DNA from: UBA4782 sp034430215 | GTDB lineage: Bacteria; Chloroflexota; Anaerolineae; Anaerolineales; Anaerolineaceae | Assembly (NCBI GenBank): GCA_034430215.1 | Contig: DAOUFE010000036.1 | Span: 186,001-250,000, forward strand | Length of the DNA: 64,000 nucleotides | Direction: 5' to 3' | The notes under the pieces: model-generated | Database searches by the model: none | Told to the model about the DNA's origin: nothing | The model's input: the letters and a program-made list of their open reading frames with translations, nothing else | Part shown: piece by piece, positions 43,855 through 53,749 of the stretch | How the letters are laid out: the number at the start of each line of letters is the position of its first letter | Numbering within the stretch: position 1 is the first letter of the stretch | Program-made: the position numbers and the translations under genes

Positions 43855-45177
43855 ATGATTAATCCAATTTTCGATCAATTGATTGATAGATTAAAGAACA
43901 AGACCGCTCGTGTCGCTATTTTGGGACAGGGTTATGTTGGGCTTCCGCTGGCAGTTGTATTTGCAGATGCGGGTTTCGAAGTGGTGGGCATTGATCCTGA
44001 TCAACGCAAGATCGATGCATTGAACCGCGGTGAAAGCTACGTATTGGATGTAACTTCAGAAAAAATATCTCAACTGATTCACTCTGGCAAGTACAGAGCC
44101 ACAACTGATTTTGCAGAAATTGCCGCTGTGGATGCCATCAGCATTTGCGTGCCTACCCCCTTGCGAAAAACAGGTGATCCAGATTTATCGTATATCATAT
44201 CTGCCACCGAAAATTTGGCAAATTATGTCAAAGCCGGGCAGGTTATCGTTCTGGAATCGACCACGTATCCTGGCACCACACGTGAATTGATCCTTCCAAA
44301 GATCGAACAGCAAGCCGGCTTGAAGGTTGGTGTGGATTTCTTCCTGGCGTTCTCTCCTGAGCGGGTTGATCCGGGCAGAAAAGATTTCACCACAAAGAAC
44401 ACTCCTAAAGTCGTGGGGGGTATCACCCCAGCCTGCTTGCAGGCTGCTGTTACCTGGTATAGCCAGGCATTACAAAAGGTCGTTCCCGTTTCCTCCACCG
44501 AAGTGGCAGAAATGGCAAAACTACTTGAAAACACTTTCCGCATGATCAATATCGGCATGGTAAATGAGCTGGCATTGATGTGCGATCGGCTGGGGGTGGA
44601 TGTATGGGAAGTGATCGATGCTGCCGCAACTAAACCTTTTGGTTTCATGAAATTCACTCCAGGTCCCGGGTTGGGTGGTCACTGCATTCCGATTGACCCG
44701 CTCTACCTCTCTTGGAAGTTGCGTTCATTGAATTACACCGCCAGGTTCATCGAGCTGGCGTCAGAGATCAATACTGGTATGCCGCGTTACGTTGTCAGCA
44801 AAGTACAGGATGCATTGAACGAACACTGTAAATCCATCAAAGGCTCCAAAGTGCTTGTTTTAGGCGCTGCTTATAAACCCGATATTGATGATCTGCGTGA
44901 AAGTCCTTCTATGGATGTGATAGGGTTGCTGATGCAAAAGGGAGCGGATGTGCAATACCATGATCCATACATCCAGACGGTTTCGCATGATGAATGGAAA
45001 CTCTCTTCTACGTCCGATTTGATGAAATCGGTCAGAGAAGCAGATTGTGTGGTGATTGTTACCAATCACTCTTCTTATGATTATGCAGCCATCCTCGATT
45101 CTGCGAAATTGATCGTGGATACAAGAAATGCATTGGGTGTTGCTGGTAAAGGACACCCCAAAGTCGTGAGGCTGTAA
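43855..45177 (+). CDS. UDP-N-acetylglucosamine 6-dehydrogenase-like (WbpA type) nucleotide-sugar dehydrogenase
   Basis: A 440-residue three-domain UDP-sugar dehydrogenase. The NAD site AILGQGYVGLPLAVVFADAG is at about 19-38, LESTTYPGTT and AFSPERVDPG lie in the first domain, and FTPGPGLGGHCIPIDP contains the catalytic Cys. The C-terminal domain has GAAYKPDIDDLRESPS. It oxidises a UDP-hexose(NAc) to the uronic acid. ATG 43855 is chosen over an in-frame TTG at 43786, because a TATAAT at 43819-43824 and GGAGA fit it better. It begins the plus-strand polysaccharide block. Confidence 0.88.
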   Translation: MINPIFDQLIDRLKNKTARVAILGQGYVGLPLAVVFADAGFEVVGIDPDQRKIDALNRGESYVLDVTSEKISQLIHSGKYRATTDFAEIAAVDAISICVPTPLRKTGDPDLSYIISATENLANYVKAGQVIVLESTTYPGTTRELILPKIEQQAGLKVGVDFFLAFSPERVDPGRKDFTTKNTPKVVGGITPACLQAAVTWYSQALQKVVPVSSTEVAEMAKLLENTFRMINIGMVNELALMCDRLGVDVWEVIDAAATKPFGFMKFTPGPGLGGHCIPIDPLYLSWKLRSLNYTARFIELASEINTGMPRYVVSKVQDALNEHCKSIKGSKVLVLGAAYKPDIDDLRESPSMDVIGLLMQKGADVQYHDPYIQTVSHDEWKLSSTSDLMKSVREADCVVIVTNHSSYDYAAILDSAKLIVDTRNALGVAGKGHPKVVRL

Positions 45178-46154
45178 TGGCAAAATACCTGGTAACTGGC
45201 GCAGCCGGTTTCATTGGCTGGCGTGTATGCGATCTTTTATTGGACGATGGTCATTCTGTTGTCGGTGTGGATAATATAAATAATGCCTATGATATTCGCT
45301 TGAAGGAATATCGACTAAAGCACTTGAAAGATCGCAAAGGGTTTCAGTTTTACCAGAAAGATGTAGCAGACTTAGATTCATTGGAAGAAATCGCCTGTCA
45401 ATCTGGGAAAATCGATGCCATTATAAATCTGGCAGCCAGAGCAGGTGTGCGCGCCAGTGTAGAGAACCCGTGGATCTTTTTACAAACCAATACAACGGGC
45501 ACCTTGAACCTTCTAGAGATTGCGCATAAATATAGCATTCCCAAATTTGTGCTGGCTTCTACCTCCAGTATCTATGGTGCAAACGCACCTTTACCCACCA
45601 CAGAAGAAGCAGACAGCAGCCATCCTCTTCAGCCTTATGCTGCCACGAAAAAAGCCGCTGAAACGATGTGTTATTCTTACCATTTTCTGCATGGAATTGA
45701 TATAACCGTTTTTCGCTACTTTACGGTTTTTGGTCCTGCTGGACGACCGGATATGGTCATGTTCCGTTTTGTGCAATGGATCGCAGAAGGGCGAAAAGTT
45801 CATCTCAATGGAGATGGCACTCAATCACGGGGTTTCACGTATGTTGATGATATTGCGCGGGGCACCATTGCGGGATTGAAACCATTGGGATATGAAATCA
45901 TCAATCTGGGCGGACATGAAGTAATCACTATCAACGATATGATCAAGGTATTGGAAAAAATGCTGGGTAAAAAAGCAGATGTAATCCATCATCCAGCACA
46001 TCCAGCAGATATGATGACAAACTGGGCAGATGTGACTAAAGCAAGAGAAATGTTAGGCTGGCAGCCTCAGGTTGGGCTTCAAGAAGGTATGCAAGCTATG
46101 GTTGACTGGTACTTGAAAGAACGCTCCTGGACAAGTCAGGTAAAAACACTCTGA
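45177..46154 (+). CDS. NAD-dependent nucleotide-sugar epimerase
   Basis: A 325-residue extended SDR. LVTGAAGFIGWRVCDLL is the NAD loop, DAIINLAARAGVRAS follows, and STSSIYG and YAATKKAAE give the Ser and Tyr-x3-Lys catalytic residues. It resembles UDP-glucuronate 4-epimerase. Its ATG overlaps the previous stop (TAATG), so the dehydrogenase product may be its substrate. Confidence 0.88.
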   Translation: MAKYLVTGAAGFIGWRVCDLLLDDGHSVVGVDNINNAYDIRLKEYRLKHLKDRKGFQFYQKDVADLDSLEEIACQSGKIDAIINLAARAGVRASVENPWIFLQTNTTGTLNLLEIAHKYSIPKFVLASTSSIYGANAPLPTTEEADSSHPLQPYAATKKAAETMCYSYHFLHGIDITVFRYFTVFGPAGRPDMVMFRFVQWIAEGRKVHLNGDGTQSRGFTYVDDIARGTIAGLKPLGYEIINLGGHEVITINDMIKVLEKMLGKKADVIHHPAHPADMMTNWADVTKAREMLGWQPQVGLQEGMQAMVDWYLKERSWTSQVKTL

Positions 46155-46155
46155 T

Positions 46156-47511
46156 ATGTTAAAAAAGATCTGGCAAGACTGGAAGCAGGACCGCTTGTTT
46201 GGCATGGTCATCCGCAACAGCGGCTACCTGTTCAGCAGTAATTCCATCTCAATGGTGTTATCCAGTCTGGTTGGATTGGTTGCAGCTCTTGTTCTTGGTC
46301 CTTCTGATTATGGCACATTGGGAATGATTACCCTGTTCGCCTCGAGCGTGAACCGATTGCTTTCTTTCCGCATGGGCGAACTGGTTGTGAAATATGCTGG
46401 TCAGGCTCTGGCTTTGAATGATAAATCTCGGGCAGCAGCTGTAATAAAATTTGCTGGCATCAGTGAAGGGGTCACATCTCTTTTCGCCTATGGCATTCTG
46501 GTTGGTCTTTCCGGCTGGGCAGCCCGCTTTATCATCAAAGATACCTCCGTCGTTCCACTGATATTGGTCTATGGATTGATGATCCTTGGGAACCTGATGG
46601 CTGAAACCGGCACTGCAGTTTTGCAGATAACCAATCATTATCGTAGTCAGGCAGTGCTTAATCTTCTGCAAAATCTCACCACGGCTATCTGGGTAGGCGT
46701 GGCATTCCTTACAAAGAGCAGCCTGGGTTCTATCCTCTTTGGTTATTTGTTGGGAAAGATGGTTTTTGGCATTGGCACAGTAATTCTTGCCCTCGTTCAT
46801 GCTCCAAAAGTCCTGGGAAAAGATTGGCTGAAAGCTTCCTTGCAGCAGGTGCAGGATTGGCGTGACCTGATAAAATTTGCCATAACCACCAATTTAAGTG
46901 GTACGATCAATATGGTTATCCGGGATAGCGAAGTCCTGTGGGTTGGGTTCTTCCTGACTAAAGCAGATGCAGGGTATTACAAGTTTGCATTGGCGATCAT
47001 GAACTTCATCCTGATGCCCATTTCACCCTTTATCAACACCACATTCCCCCAGATCAGCAGCTCAGTTATCCGGCATGAATGGAAGCGCCTGAAACTGCTT
47101 TTAAACCGCACTACTATCATCGCTGCCGTTTGGACAGTCGCCTGCGCAGTTGGTTTATTACTGGTTGGAAAACCCTTGTTGGGATGGCTGAAGGATGGCG
47201 TTTATCTTCCTTCTTACGCTGCCATCCTGATCCTGCTCCTTGGATTTGGCACAGCAAATGTTTTCTTCTGGAATAGACCTTTGCTGCTTTCCTTTGGACT
47301 GCCAGGATACCCGCTGGTGGTTTCGGCAATCACTGGCGCGCTTAAAACCAGCTTGATGTTTATATTGGTTAAGCCCTTTGGTATTCTTGCCCAGGCTGGT
47401 TTGATGGCTGGATATTTTGTGATCTCAGTGGTTTTGATCGTGGTGAAGGGTTTGCGAGAAATCCGAAAATCTGAAAAAATTCATCCGGATATGACAGGAA
47501 TGGAAGCATGA
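46156..47511 (+). CDS. Polysaccharide flippase (Wzx/MOP superfamily)
   Basis: 451 residues, twelve or more membrane helices. The N-terminal SGYLFSSNSISMVLSSLVGLV and LGPSDYGTLGMITLF are typical of lipid-linked oligosaccharide flippases (PST family). It lies 1 bp after the epimerase gene and overlaps the glycosyltransferase start by 4 bp. It probably moves the undecaprenyl-linked repeat unit across the membrane. Confidence 0.85.
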   Translation: MLKKIWQDWKQDRLFGMVIRNSGYLFSSNSISMVLSSLVGLVAALVLGPSDYGTLGMITLFASSVNRLLSFRMGELVVKYAGQALALNDKSRAAAVIKFAGISEGVTSLFAYGILVGLSGWAARFIIKDTSVVPLILVYGLMILGNLMAETGTAVLQITNHYRSQAVLNLLQNLTTAIWVGVAFLTKSSLGSILFGYLLGKMVFGIGTVILALVHAPKVLGKDWLKASLQQVQDWRDLIKFAITTNLSGTINMVIRDSEVLWVGFFLTKADAGYYKFALAIMNFILMPISPFINTTFPQISSSVIRHEWKRLKLLLNRTTIIAAVWTVACAVGLLLVGKPLLGWLKDGVYLPSYAAILILLLGFGTANVFFWNRPLLLSFGLPGYPLVVSAITGALKTSLMFILVKPFGILAQAGLMAGYFVISVVLIVVKGLREIRKSEKIHPDMTGMEA

Positions 47512-48629
47512 AAATCGCAGTAATCACCACTGTTACCATCCCTGCAACCACCGCCAATAGTATCGAGGTGATGAAAGTTTGTCATGCCCTGGCACAAAAT
47601 GGTCATGATATCAGCCTGACTGTACCGGGGAAAGAGATGCCTGAATGGAACTCTCTGGCTAATCAATATGGATTGCAGCAGCAATTTCAAGTAAAAACAC
47701 GATCAGCCTGGAAAGTATTGAAACGGTATGATTTTGCCTGGTCAACAGTGAGAAATGCCCATCAAACTGGCGCAGAATTGCTCTATACCTGGAGTCCACA
47801 GGCCGCGCTGGTTGGATTATGGTACAGGATGCCCACCATACTGGAAGTGCATGACCTCCCCACAGGGAAATTTGGTCCTTTCCTTTTGAAAAATTTCTTC
47901 AGGATAGAAGGAAAGAAACGACTGTTATGCATCACCCAGGCTCTGGCAGGCAAATTGGAGAACTTACTGGGAGAAGATTATCACCCAGAAATGGTGCAGA
48001 TCGCGCCAAATGGCACTGACCTGTCCCAGTACCAAGACTTGCCAGACGCAACTACCGCCAGACAGATGCTATCCTTACCAGAGAAAATAACCGTAGGATA
48101 TACTGGTCATTTTTATCAGGGTCGGGGAACTGAATTATTGCTGTCGTTGGCAAAAGCATTTCCAGATGTTAGTTTCCTATGGGTAGGTGGCAATCCAGCG
48201 AATGTTCAGGAATGGCGTGAAAAGCTTGAACGAGAATCTGTGCAAAACATTATCCTGACTGGCTTTATTGCCAATACTTTACTCCCTTTATACCAGGCAG
48301 CAGCCGAAATCCTGGTCATGCCATATGAAACTTCCATTTCCGGCAGTGGTGGCGGAAATTCTGCTGAAATTTGCAGCCCAATGAAAATGTTCGATTACCT
48401 GGCAGCAGGCAGGGCGATCCTAACCAGCGATCTGCCAGTTTTCCATGAAGTTTTAAATGAAAAGAATGCTGTCTTTTGTCCTCCAGAAGATGCTGAAAGC
48501 TGGAGGAAACAATTATCCCTGCTTCTAGAGAATCCACCATTACGAGAAAGCTTGAGCATGCAAGCGCGCCATGATGCTGCCCAATACACCTGGCAGCACA
48601 GAGCAGAAAAAGCCCTGGAAGGATTCTAA
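47508..48629 (+). CDS. Glycosyltransferase family 4
   Basis: A 373-residue GT-B enzyme. The C-terminal half has VGYTGHFYQGRGTELLLSLA, LWVGGNPANV, and PMKMFDYLAAGRAILTSDLPVFHEVL, the donor-binding Glu region of GT4 being replaced by an ICSPMKMFDY loop as in many members. It is the last gene of the plus-strand block, converging with the broken lipoprotein gene (4-bp overlap at the stops). Confidence 0.88.
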   Translation: MKIAVITTVTIPATTANSIEVMKVCHALAQNGHDISLTVPGKEMPEWNSLANQYGLQQQFQVKTRSAWKVLKRYDFAWSTVRNAHQTGAELLYTWSPQAALVGLWYRMPTILEVHDLPTGKFGPFLLKNFFRIEGKKRLLCITQALAGKLENLLGEDYHPEMVQIAPNGTDLSQYQDLPDATTARQMLSLPEKITVGYTGHFYQGRGTELLLSLAKAFPDVSFLWVGGNPANVQEWREKLERESVQNIILTGFIANTLLPLYQAAAEILVMPYETSISGSGGGNSAEICSPMKMFDYLAAGRAILTSDLPVFHEVLNEKNAVFCPPEDAESWRKQLSLLLENPPLRESLSMQARHDAAQYTWQHRAEKALEGF

Positions 48630-49150
48630 TCTTCTGACTTCGGGATTTCGATACCTGTGATTACCCATTTGCCGTCTTCTTTGGCAAGGGTGAACACCCG
48701 CGTACTGTCAGCGGTACCAGCCACTTTCACTGCCACAGTGATGATTGCTGCAGGAGGATCTTTGCTAACAGCAGCAGAAGTCACCGCATAACCCTCTAGA
48801 ATATCGCGGAATTGCAGAAGCATCCCAGCGCCACCATCGGGTATCATTTTTTGGCTTGCCTGGCTCAGGTATTATGCCATTCCTTCCTGATCAGACTGGT
48901 AAGCAGTAAGGAACGCGATTACTACCCCTTCAGCATCTTCAGGATATTGACCTGACGGGCGGGTAGGAAGAGAAACTGGGGTGATCAAAATGATATCAGG
49001 GGTAGATTCCTGAACAATATAGGTTGGTTGGATTTCATGAATGGTTTCTTCTGTTGAAAATGGACTCACGCCACATGTAGGAAGGAAGATCACTGCCATC
49101 AAGATCAGCATCACGCGGAAACAAGAGCGGAAAAGTTGAATTTTCTGCAT
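48626..49150 (-). pseudogene. Lipoprotein gene interrupted by one in-frame TAA
   Basis: Two minus-strand ORFs in the same frame (49150-48872 and 48847-48626) read through as one 174-residue protein plus an internal TAA at 48874-48872. The N-terminal part is a lipoprotein signal with lipobox LPTC, a Pro/Thr-rich stretch, then EDAEGVVIAFLTAYQ. After the stop come YLSQASQKMIPDGG, GYAVTSAAVS and TLAKEDGKWVITGIEI, a single small NTF2-like/DUF-type domain cut in the middle. This could be a recent nonsense mutation, a sequencing error or programmed readthrough. It lies 9 bp after polX on the same strand. Confidence 0.75.
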
Positions 49151-49159
49151 GCTCGATTT

Positions 49160-50881
49160 TTACCCTCGTGATGCCAGCCAACTCAATAGCTTTTCTCGGC
49201 TCCAGGTATTGATGATCAGTTCAGGATTGACCCAGGCGCGCCTGGCTACTGAAACCCCAAAATGCATGAGTTGCAATTGATCGATGGTGTGAGCATCCGC
49301 GTCAATTGCAAGCAGTATTCCCATTTCTGAAGCTCGGCGAGCATGAACCTCATCCAGGTCTAGACGCGAATAACTGGCATTGATCTCCAAAACGATCCCT
49401 GTTTTACGCGCCTCTTCCAGAATTACATCATAATCCAGATCAGCACCTTCACGGTTCGGGAGTAATCTTCCACTGGGATGACCTATGATATCCACATGCG
49501 GGTTACGAATGACATTCACCAACCGTTCCGTGATCCGTTCACGCGGTTGCCGCAAGCTGGTATGAAGGGATGCTACTACAATATCCATTTTAGATAACAC
49601 TTCGTCCGGATAATCCAGGCTGCCATCTGCTTTGATCTCGACTTCTGCACCCTGTAATATTCGAATGGAATCACCCAATTCTTTTTGTACTAAATCGATA
49701 TCTTTCCGTTGTTCAGCCAACCCTTCAACCGTCAACCCACCTGCAATACCCAGCCCGCTGGTATGGTCTGTAATGGCAATCGTATGGTACCCGAGTGAAC
49801 GGGCAGTTAATGCCATTTCTTTTACCGAGTTGGCTGCATCAGACCAGGTGGTGTGCATGTGAAAATCTGAGCGGATATCTTTGATTTTGAGCAAGTTGGG
49901 TAAGCGGTTTTCTTGTGCTGCCTGAATTTCTCCCCGATCCTCTCTCAATTCGGGTATGATGTAAGGTAAACCCAATGCATGGTATACATCTTCTTCATGG
50001 GAAAATATCATTTCTTTTCCTGAAGCATCCACAATTGCCTGCTCACTGAGTGAAAGATTTTGTTTTTGTGCCAGCTCGCGCAGGTGAACGTTGTGTTCTT
50101 TTGAACCGGTTACAAATTGCAATAGAGTGCCTAAGCGTTCAGGAGGCTGGATCCAGAGTTGAACATTGATGCCATTATTCAATTCGATACTGGATTTATT
50201 GTCACCGGTTGCCAGCACCCGGTGACATTCAGGATGGTGGGTGAACCATTCCATCACAGGTGTTGGGTTTGCACATCCAGCTACCAGATCAAGGTCACCA
50301 ATCGTGGATTTCCAGCGGCGAAGGCTACCGGCTGCTTCTGCCTGCACTACACCAGGTTGTTTTCGCAGGTCAACCAGGAAAGAATCAGCGATGATCCAGG
50401 CATTTCCTAGTAACATGCGGTGGCTGCGCCGCGATAAAGCTTCGATGCCAGCAATAATGCGGGCTTCCGATTTTTCACCCATCCCGGGTAGATTGCGAAG
50501 TTTTCCATTTCTGGCAGCAGTCTCCAATTCAGTCAGGGTTTTCACCCCAGCCTGCTTCCAGAAAAGGGCAACCTTTCTTGGTCCTACATCGGGCACTTGC
50601 AGCATTTCCAACAGACTGGGAGGCACCTCTTGTTCTAGCCTTTCCAGAAATTCTAGGCTACCGGTGCGCAGTAGCTCATCGATCTTCTCCGAAATAGCTT
50701 TCCCGACACCAGGAATTTCATCCAGACGATTTTCTTGCCAGTAGATATTCACATCGGATGGAAGACTACGCAGATTCTCTGCCACCCTGCGATAGGCTAG
50801 AGTCTTGTAAACTACCTCCCCTTTGATATCCAACAGGCTGGCAATTCTTTCGAATACATCAGCGAGTTCGGCATTATTCAT
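49160..50881 (-). CDS. polX: DNA polymerase X with PHP domain, altered catalytic site
   Basis: 573 residues. Helix-hairpin-helix domains cover about 1-150 (LDEIPGVGKAISEKIDELL, NLPGMGEKSEARI). The polymerase palm follows with GSLRRWKSTIGDLDLVAG, and TGSKEHNVHLRELA is the thumb. From about 338 there is a PHP phosphoesterase (DFHMHTTWSDAA, HTIAITDHTSG, EVEIKADGSLDY, SLHTSLRQPRERI, GHPSGR, DADAHT) with full metal ligands. The third palm Asp (IDIRL in Pol beta) is Gln here (NVQLWIQPPERL), so nucleotidyl transfer may be weak or lost. Base-excision repair is the family role. Confidence 0.9.
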   Translation of the reverse strand: MNNAELADVFERIASLLDIKGEVVYKTLAYRRVAENLRSLPSDVNIYWQENRLDEIPGVGKAISEKIDELLRTGSLEFLERLEQEVPPSLLEMLQVPDVGPRKVALFWKQAGVKTLTELETAARNGKLRNLPGMGEKSEARIIAGIEALSRRSHRMLLGNAWIIADSFLVDLRKQPGVVQAEAAGSLRRWKSTIGDLDLVAGCANPTPVMEWFTHHPECHRVLATGDNKSSIELNNGINVQLWIQPPERLGTLLQFVTGSKEHNVHLRELAQKQNLSLSEQAIVDASGKEMIFSHEEDVYHALGLPYIIPELREDRGEIQAAQENRLPNLLKIKDIRSDFHMHTTWSDAANSVKEMALTARSLGYHTIAITDHTSGLGIAGGLTVEGLAEQRKDIDLVQKELGDSIRILQGAEVEIKADGSLDYPDEVLSKMDIVVASLHTSLRQPRERITERLVNVIRNPHVDIIGHPSGRLLPNREGADLDYDVILEEARKTGIVLEINASYSRLDLDEVHARRASEMGILLAIDADAHTIDQLQLMHFGVSVARRAWVNPELIINTWSREKLLSWLASRG

Positions 50882-50883
50882 AT

Positions 50884-51714
50884 TTATCCTTGTTTTGGAT
50901 CACGAGCAAAAATACTGATATGAGTTACTGCATTCTCTTCCAGGCTGCCCTGTTTGAATTCTGGTTGAATGTTAGCAGCAACTTTTTGAAAAGCAGGCAC
51001 ATCCGTACCTAATACTTTGATATCAACCTCATTATAAACGGGATTGAAAGCTGCCCGGTAATCCCAGATGCGTAATCGGTTGTGATGGCTGGTAGGATTC
51101 AACCAGCCATACCATTTCCGGTTGGAAAAGCATAGCATTTCAAAGGGATATTTAAAGAAATGATCACGCAAATCAACAAAATGCAGGCAGGCAGCTTTCT
51201 CTGTGCTCAATGCAGCCAGCGCACGGGTAATTCCAGGCACATCCACCAGATGTTCAAAAACTGAATTGCTCAACACGATATCGACTGGTTGTAAAACATG
51301 TTCAATTGCAACCTGACGAATATCTCCTTCCACCAATGTCAATTTCTCTGGGTTTACTTCTACCTTATCATTTTTCAGCTTCAGTAAATCTGAGTATTTT
51401 TCAAGTAAAGTCCGGTTAAAAGCGTAATCTGGTTTTACCTTATATTCACATAAAACCACGTGATTGGCACCAGCTCGGATTAAAGAGCAGCCGATTTCAA
51501 ACCTGCCACCATATCCTAAAACCAGGATCCGCTTTCCAGAAAGCTCAATTCCATGCTCAAGCAGAACCTTCTGGTATCGTTCTACTGCCCCTGATGGATT
51601 ACTGGTCTCCATCCCAGGGCGGATGATCCAACCACGTAAAAGAAGAAACCGCACCACTGATTCGGGCAAGAAATGGCGGATGAGTCGGGGAACAAGATAG
51701 GATATTGAACTCAT
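50884..51714 (-). CDS. SAM-dependent methyltransferase
   Basis: A 276-residue class I methyltransferase. LSGKRILVLGYGGRFEIGC is the AdoMet loop, LTLVEGDIRQVAIE the acidic strand, and VDIVLSNSVFEHLVDVPG the post-II motif. The substrate is unknown. ATG 51714 follows GAGGTG; a GTG at 51720 is possible. It lies between polX and the GT-C-like gene in the minus-strand block, with 2-7 bp gaps, so a carbohydrate target is plausible. Confidence 0.82.
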   Translation of the reverse strand: MSSISYLVPRLIRHFLPESVVRFLLLRGWIIRPGMETSNPSGAVERYQKVLLEHGIELSGKRILVLGYGGRFEIGCSLIRAGANHVVLCEYKVKPDYAFNRTLLEKYSDLLKLKNDKVEVNPEKLTLVEGDIRQVAIEHVLQPVDIVLSNSVFEHLVDVPGITRALAALSTEKAACLHFVDLRDHFFKYPFEMLCFSNRKWYGWLNPTSHHNRLRIWDYRAAFNPVYNEVDIKVLGTDVPAFQKVAANIQPEFKQGSLEENAVTHISIFARDPKQG

Positions 51715-51721
51715 GAACACC

Positions 51722-53749
51722 TCATGGTAAATAGCAGGTATCAGGCATTTCTTCAGGAGAACGTGGAACTAAAATCTGAACTCCCACCCAGGGCAACAAT
51801 TCAGCCTCGCGATAATAGCATAATAAAGGAGCAGAGACCCATTTAACCCAAGAGTTGTTCTCCTGTGCAAAAGTCCGCTCACTATCAGAAAAATATATCT
51901 CATGAATGGGTTCCGTTACGATTAGAGCAAATCGTTGGTTTGCCAGATCATCAATAAAACCTTTGAAATATGTTGCATTATCTGCCATTGCCTGATCCAT
52001 CAAATACTTCTTCTCATAATCAGAGACAAGAGGCACATCTTTGATATATCCAAAGGTTAGCAATTGGCGCTGATCGATAAAAAGGATCTCTTTTGAAGGA
52101 TCAACTTTAGCGATCCGTTTTTGAATGACCTGCAGGGATTCATCCACCAGGTCTTTTTCTGGCAGCACCAATGGTTCACCATATTGAGCCAGGTATGTGG
52201 CAGGAGACACCAATGCCAGGCAGAAAATTGCTGTCACCATCCAGGGTTTTCCCTGAATAGTGAATCCTTCTTTCAATAAACTGCGAAACGCCCACCCTGT
52301 TGCCAACGCCAGGGTGATCCAGAACATATCCAGATTATGTAGATTGCTCCCTCCCCCGATCTTGGTGCTGATGACAATTCCTATCACAAGGAAAATCCCA
52401 GCAACAGCTATGATAGCAATAGATTGCAGCCAGTTGATTTTCCAGTATTTTTTAGTCTGAAGCATGATAAGCAAAATCATCAATATCAGCCCAGCCCATA
52501 AAATACCTAACAATATGCCAGGAGCGTACGTGGTATTGGGGAGCAGCCTATCCCAGAGGAGAGGCTGCCGAGTAAGGGTGCCTGTTGGATTAACCACAGC
52601 GCTTACGGCTATTTTTTGAGTAAAACCACTTTGCGCCCAGGTGATGAAATCAGAAAGATACTGCCCGCCAATATACCCTGTGATACCAAGCACCACAGGT
52701 CGTATTAGTTGTTTCCACTTTCCCTCTTTGAATCCCGGTTGTACAATATCCAGCAGTGCCAGCATCCCCGCCCAGAGCCCAGGCGCATATCGCCACGTCC
52801 ACCGGCTGAAATCTGCGTAAAACGCTGCCAGCAATATTAAGGGAATACTGATGGCAAGCGAACGTGAGCGCATCGCGATCACTACCAAAATCGCACTGAT
52901 CACTATTGGAGCATAAATGGGTCCTTGAGAGAGAAAGCTAAAACTCCATAACCCAAACAGCACAGAGATCAGCCAACCCCGTTTTCCTTTCTTTACACCT
53001 GCGACAGCCAAAAATCCTACCAAAAAAGTAGGGAGGATCCAAAGGATAGCATCCCATAACCTTACTCCAAAGATGCCGATATTGGGAATAAGGTAAGCCA
53101 AAGCCCAGATGAATTGTCTGCCCGCGGAAATAAAGGCAAAGATTGGTTTATCACTCAGGGTGATATACCGGTTACTGGCAAACATAATGGAGTAATCCCA
53201 CAAGCGGTTGCCTTCAGACCAGGAAAGTGAAAATGGATAACCGGTCACCCGATTCAACCAACCACCCATGGCAAAAAAAGCACCCGAAGCGCAAATCCAG
53301 GCAGCAGCATAAACCAGCCAGGGTGAAGTGCGGTATGGAAGAAAAACCAGCAGCGTCGCAACGAATCCTGCGATGATGATCAGCCCCAACCGGAAAGTGT
53401 ATCCAAATTCCATCAAACCAAATTTGTTGAACAAAAGAATATATGTAGGGAATATCGATATCAAAATTGCCAGAGCCCAACGTATCCATGCCGGCGTCTT
53501 CTGCAGAACTGCCATCAGATGCCTATACAGGTTCAGAGGGTCCTTTCCTCGCAGAAATGCTGCCAACCCATAAAACCAGACCAAAGCAGATAACGCACAA
53601 ATAACAAGGAAAAGAATATACCTTTTTGATGCAAGGGTAAGGGTTTCAATCATTCCCAAAAAACCTGTTGCAAAACCGGACAGGAACAGAGCAAAAAACC
53701 CACCAACCAGCAGCCAGATAACCAGCCATTTTTTGTTGATATTTTTCAT
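51722..53749 (-). CDS. Large multi-pass membrane protein, GT-C-like
   Basis: 675 residues with about twelve membrane helices, then a soluble C-terminal part. It resembles membrane glycosyltransferases of the GT-C type in topology, but the expected acidic site after the first helix is not obvious; NRVTGYPFSLSWSEGNRLWD at about 165-184 is the likely active loop. Its ATG overlaps the upstream glycosyltransferase stop by 4 bp. It differs from the two tandem paralogues at 31.6-35.6 kb. Confidence 0.65.
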   Translation of the reverse strand: MKNINKKWLVIWLLVGGFFALFLSGFATGFLGMIETLTLASKRYILFLVICALSALVWFYGLAAFLRGKDPLNLYRHLMAVLQKTPAWIRWALAILISIFPTYILLFNKFGLMEFGYTFRLGLIIIAGFVATLLVFLPYRTSPWLVYAAAWICASGAFFAMGGWLNRVTGYPFSLSWSEGNRLWDYSIMFASNRYITLSDKPIFAFISAGRQFIWALAYLIPNIGIFGVRLWDAILWILPTFLVGFLAVAGVKKGKRGWLISVLFGLWSFSFLSQGPIYAPIVISAILVVIAMRSRSLAISIPLILLAAFYADFSRWTWRYAPGLWAGMLALLDIVQPGFKEGKWKQLIRPVVLGITGYIGGQYLSDFITWAQSGFTQKIAVSAVVNPTGTLTRQPLLWDRLLPNTTYAPGILLGILWAGLILMILLIMLQTKKYWKINWLQSIAIIAVAGIFLVIGIVISTKIGGGSNLHNLDMFWITLALATGWAFRSLLKEGFTIQGKPWMVTAIFCLALVSPATYLAQYGEPLVLPEKDLVDESLQVIQKRIAKVDPSKEILFIDQRQLLTFGYIKDVPLVSDYEKKYLMDQAMADNATYFKGFIDDLANQRFALIVTEPIHEIYFSDSERTFAQENNSWVKWVSAPLLCYYREAELLPWVGVQILVPRSPEEMPDTCYLP

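Noticed and set aside
46258..46800. 180-codon minus-strand ORF opposite the flippase gene
   Set aside because: Antisense shadow of a hydrophobic gene; no ribosome site.
48872..49150. Separate 92-residue lipoprotein gene, with a second 73-residue gene at 48626-48847
   Set aside because: Both are in the same frame and join across one TAA into a single domain; reported as one interrupted gene.
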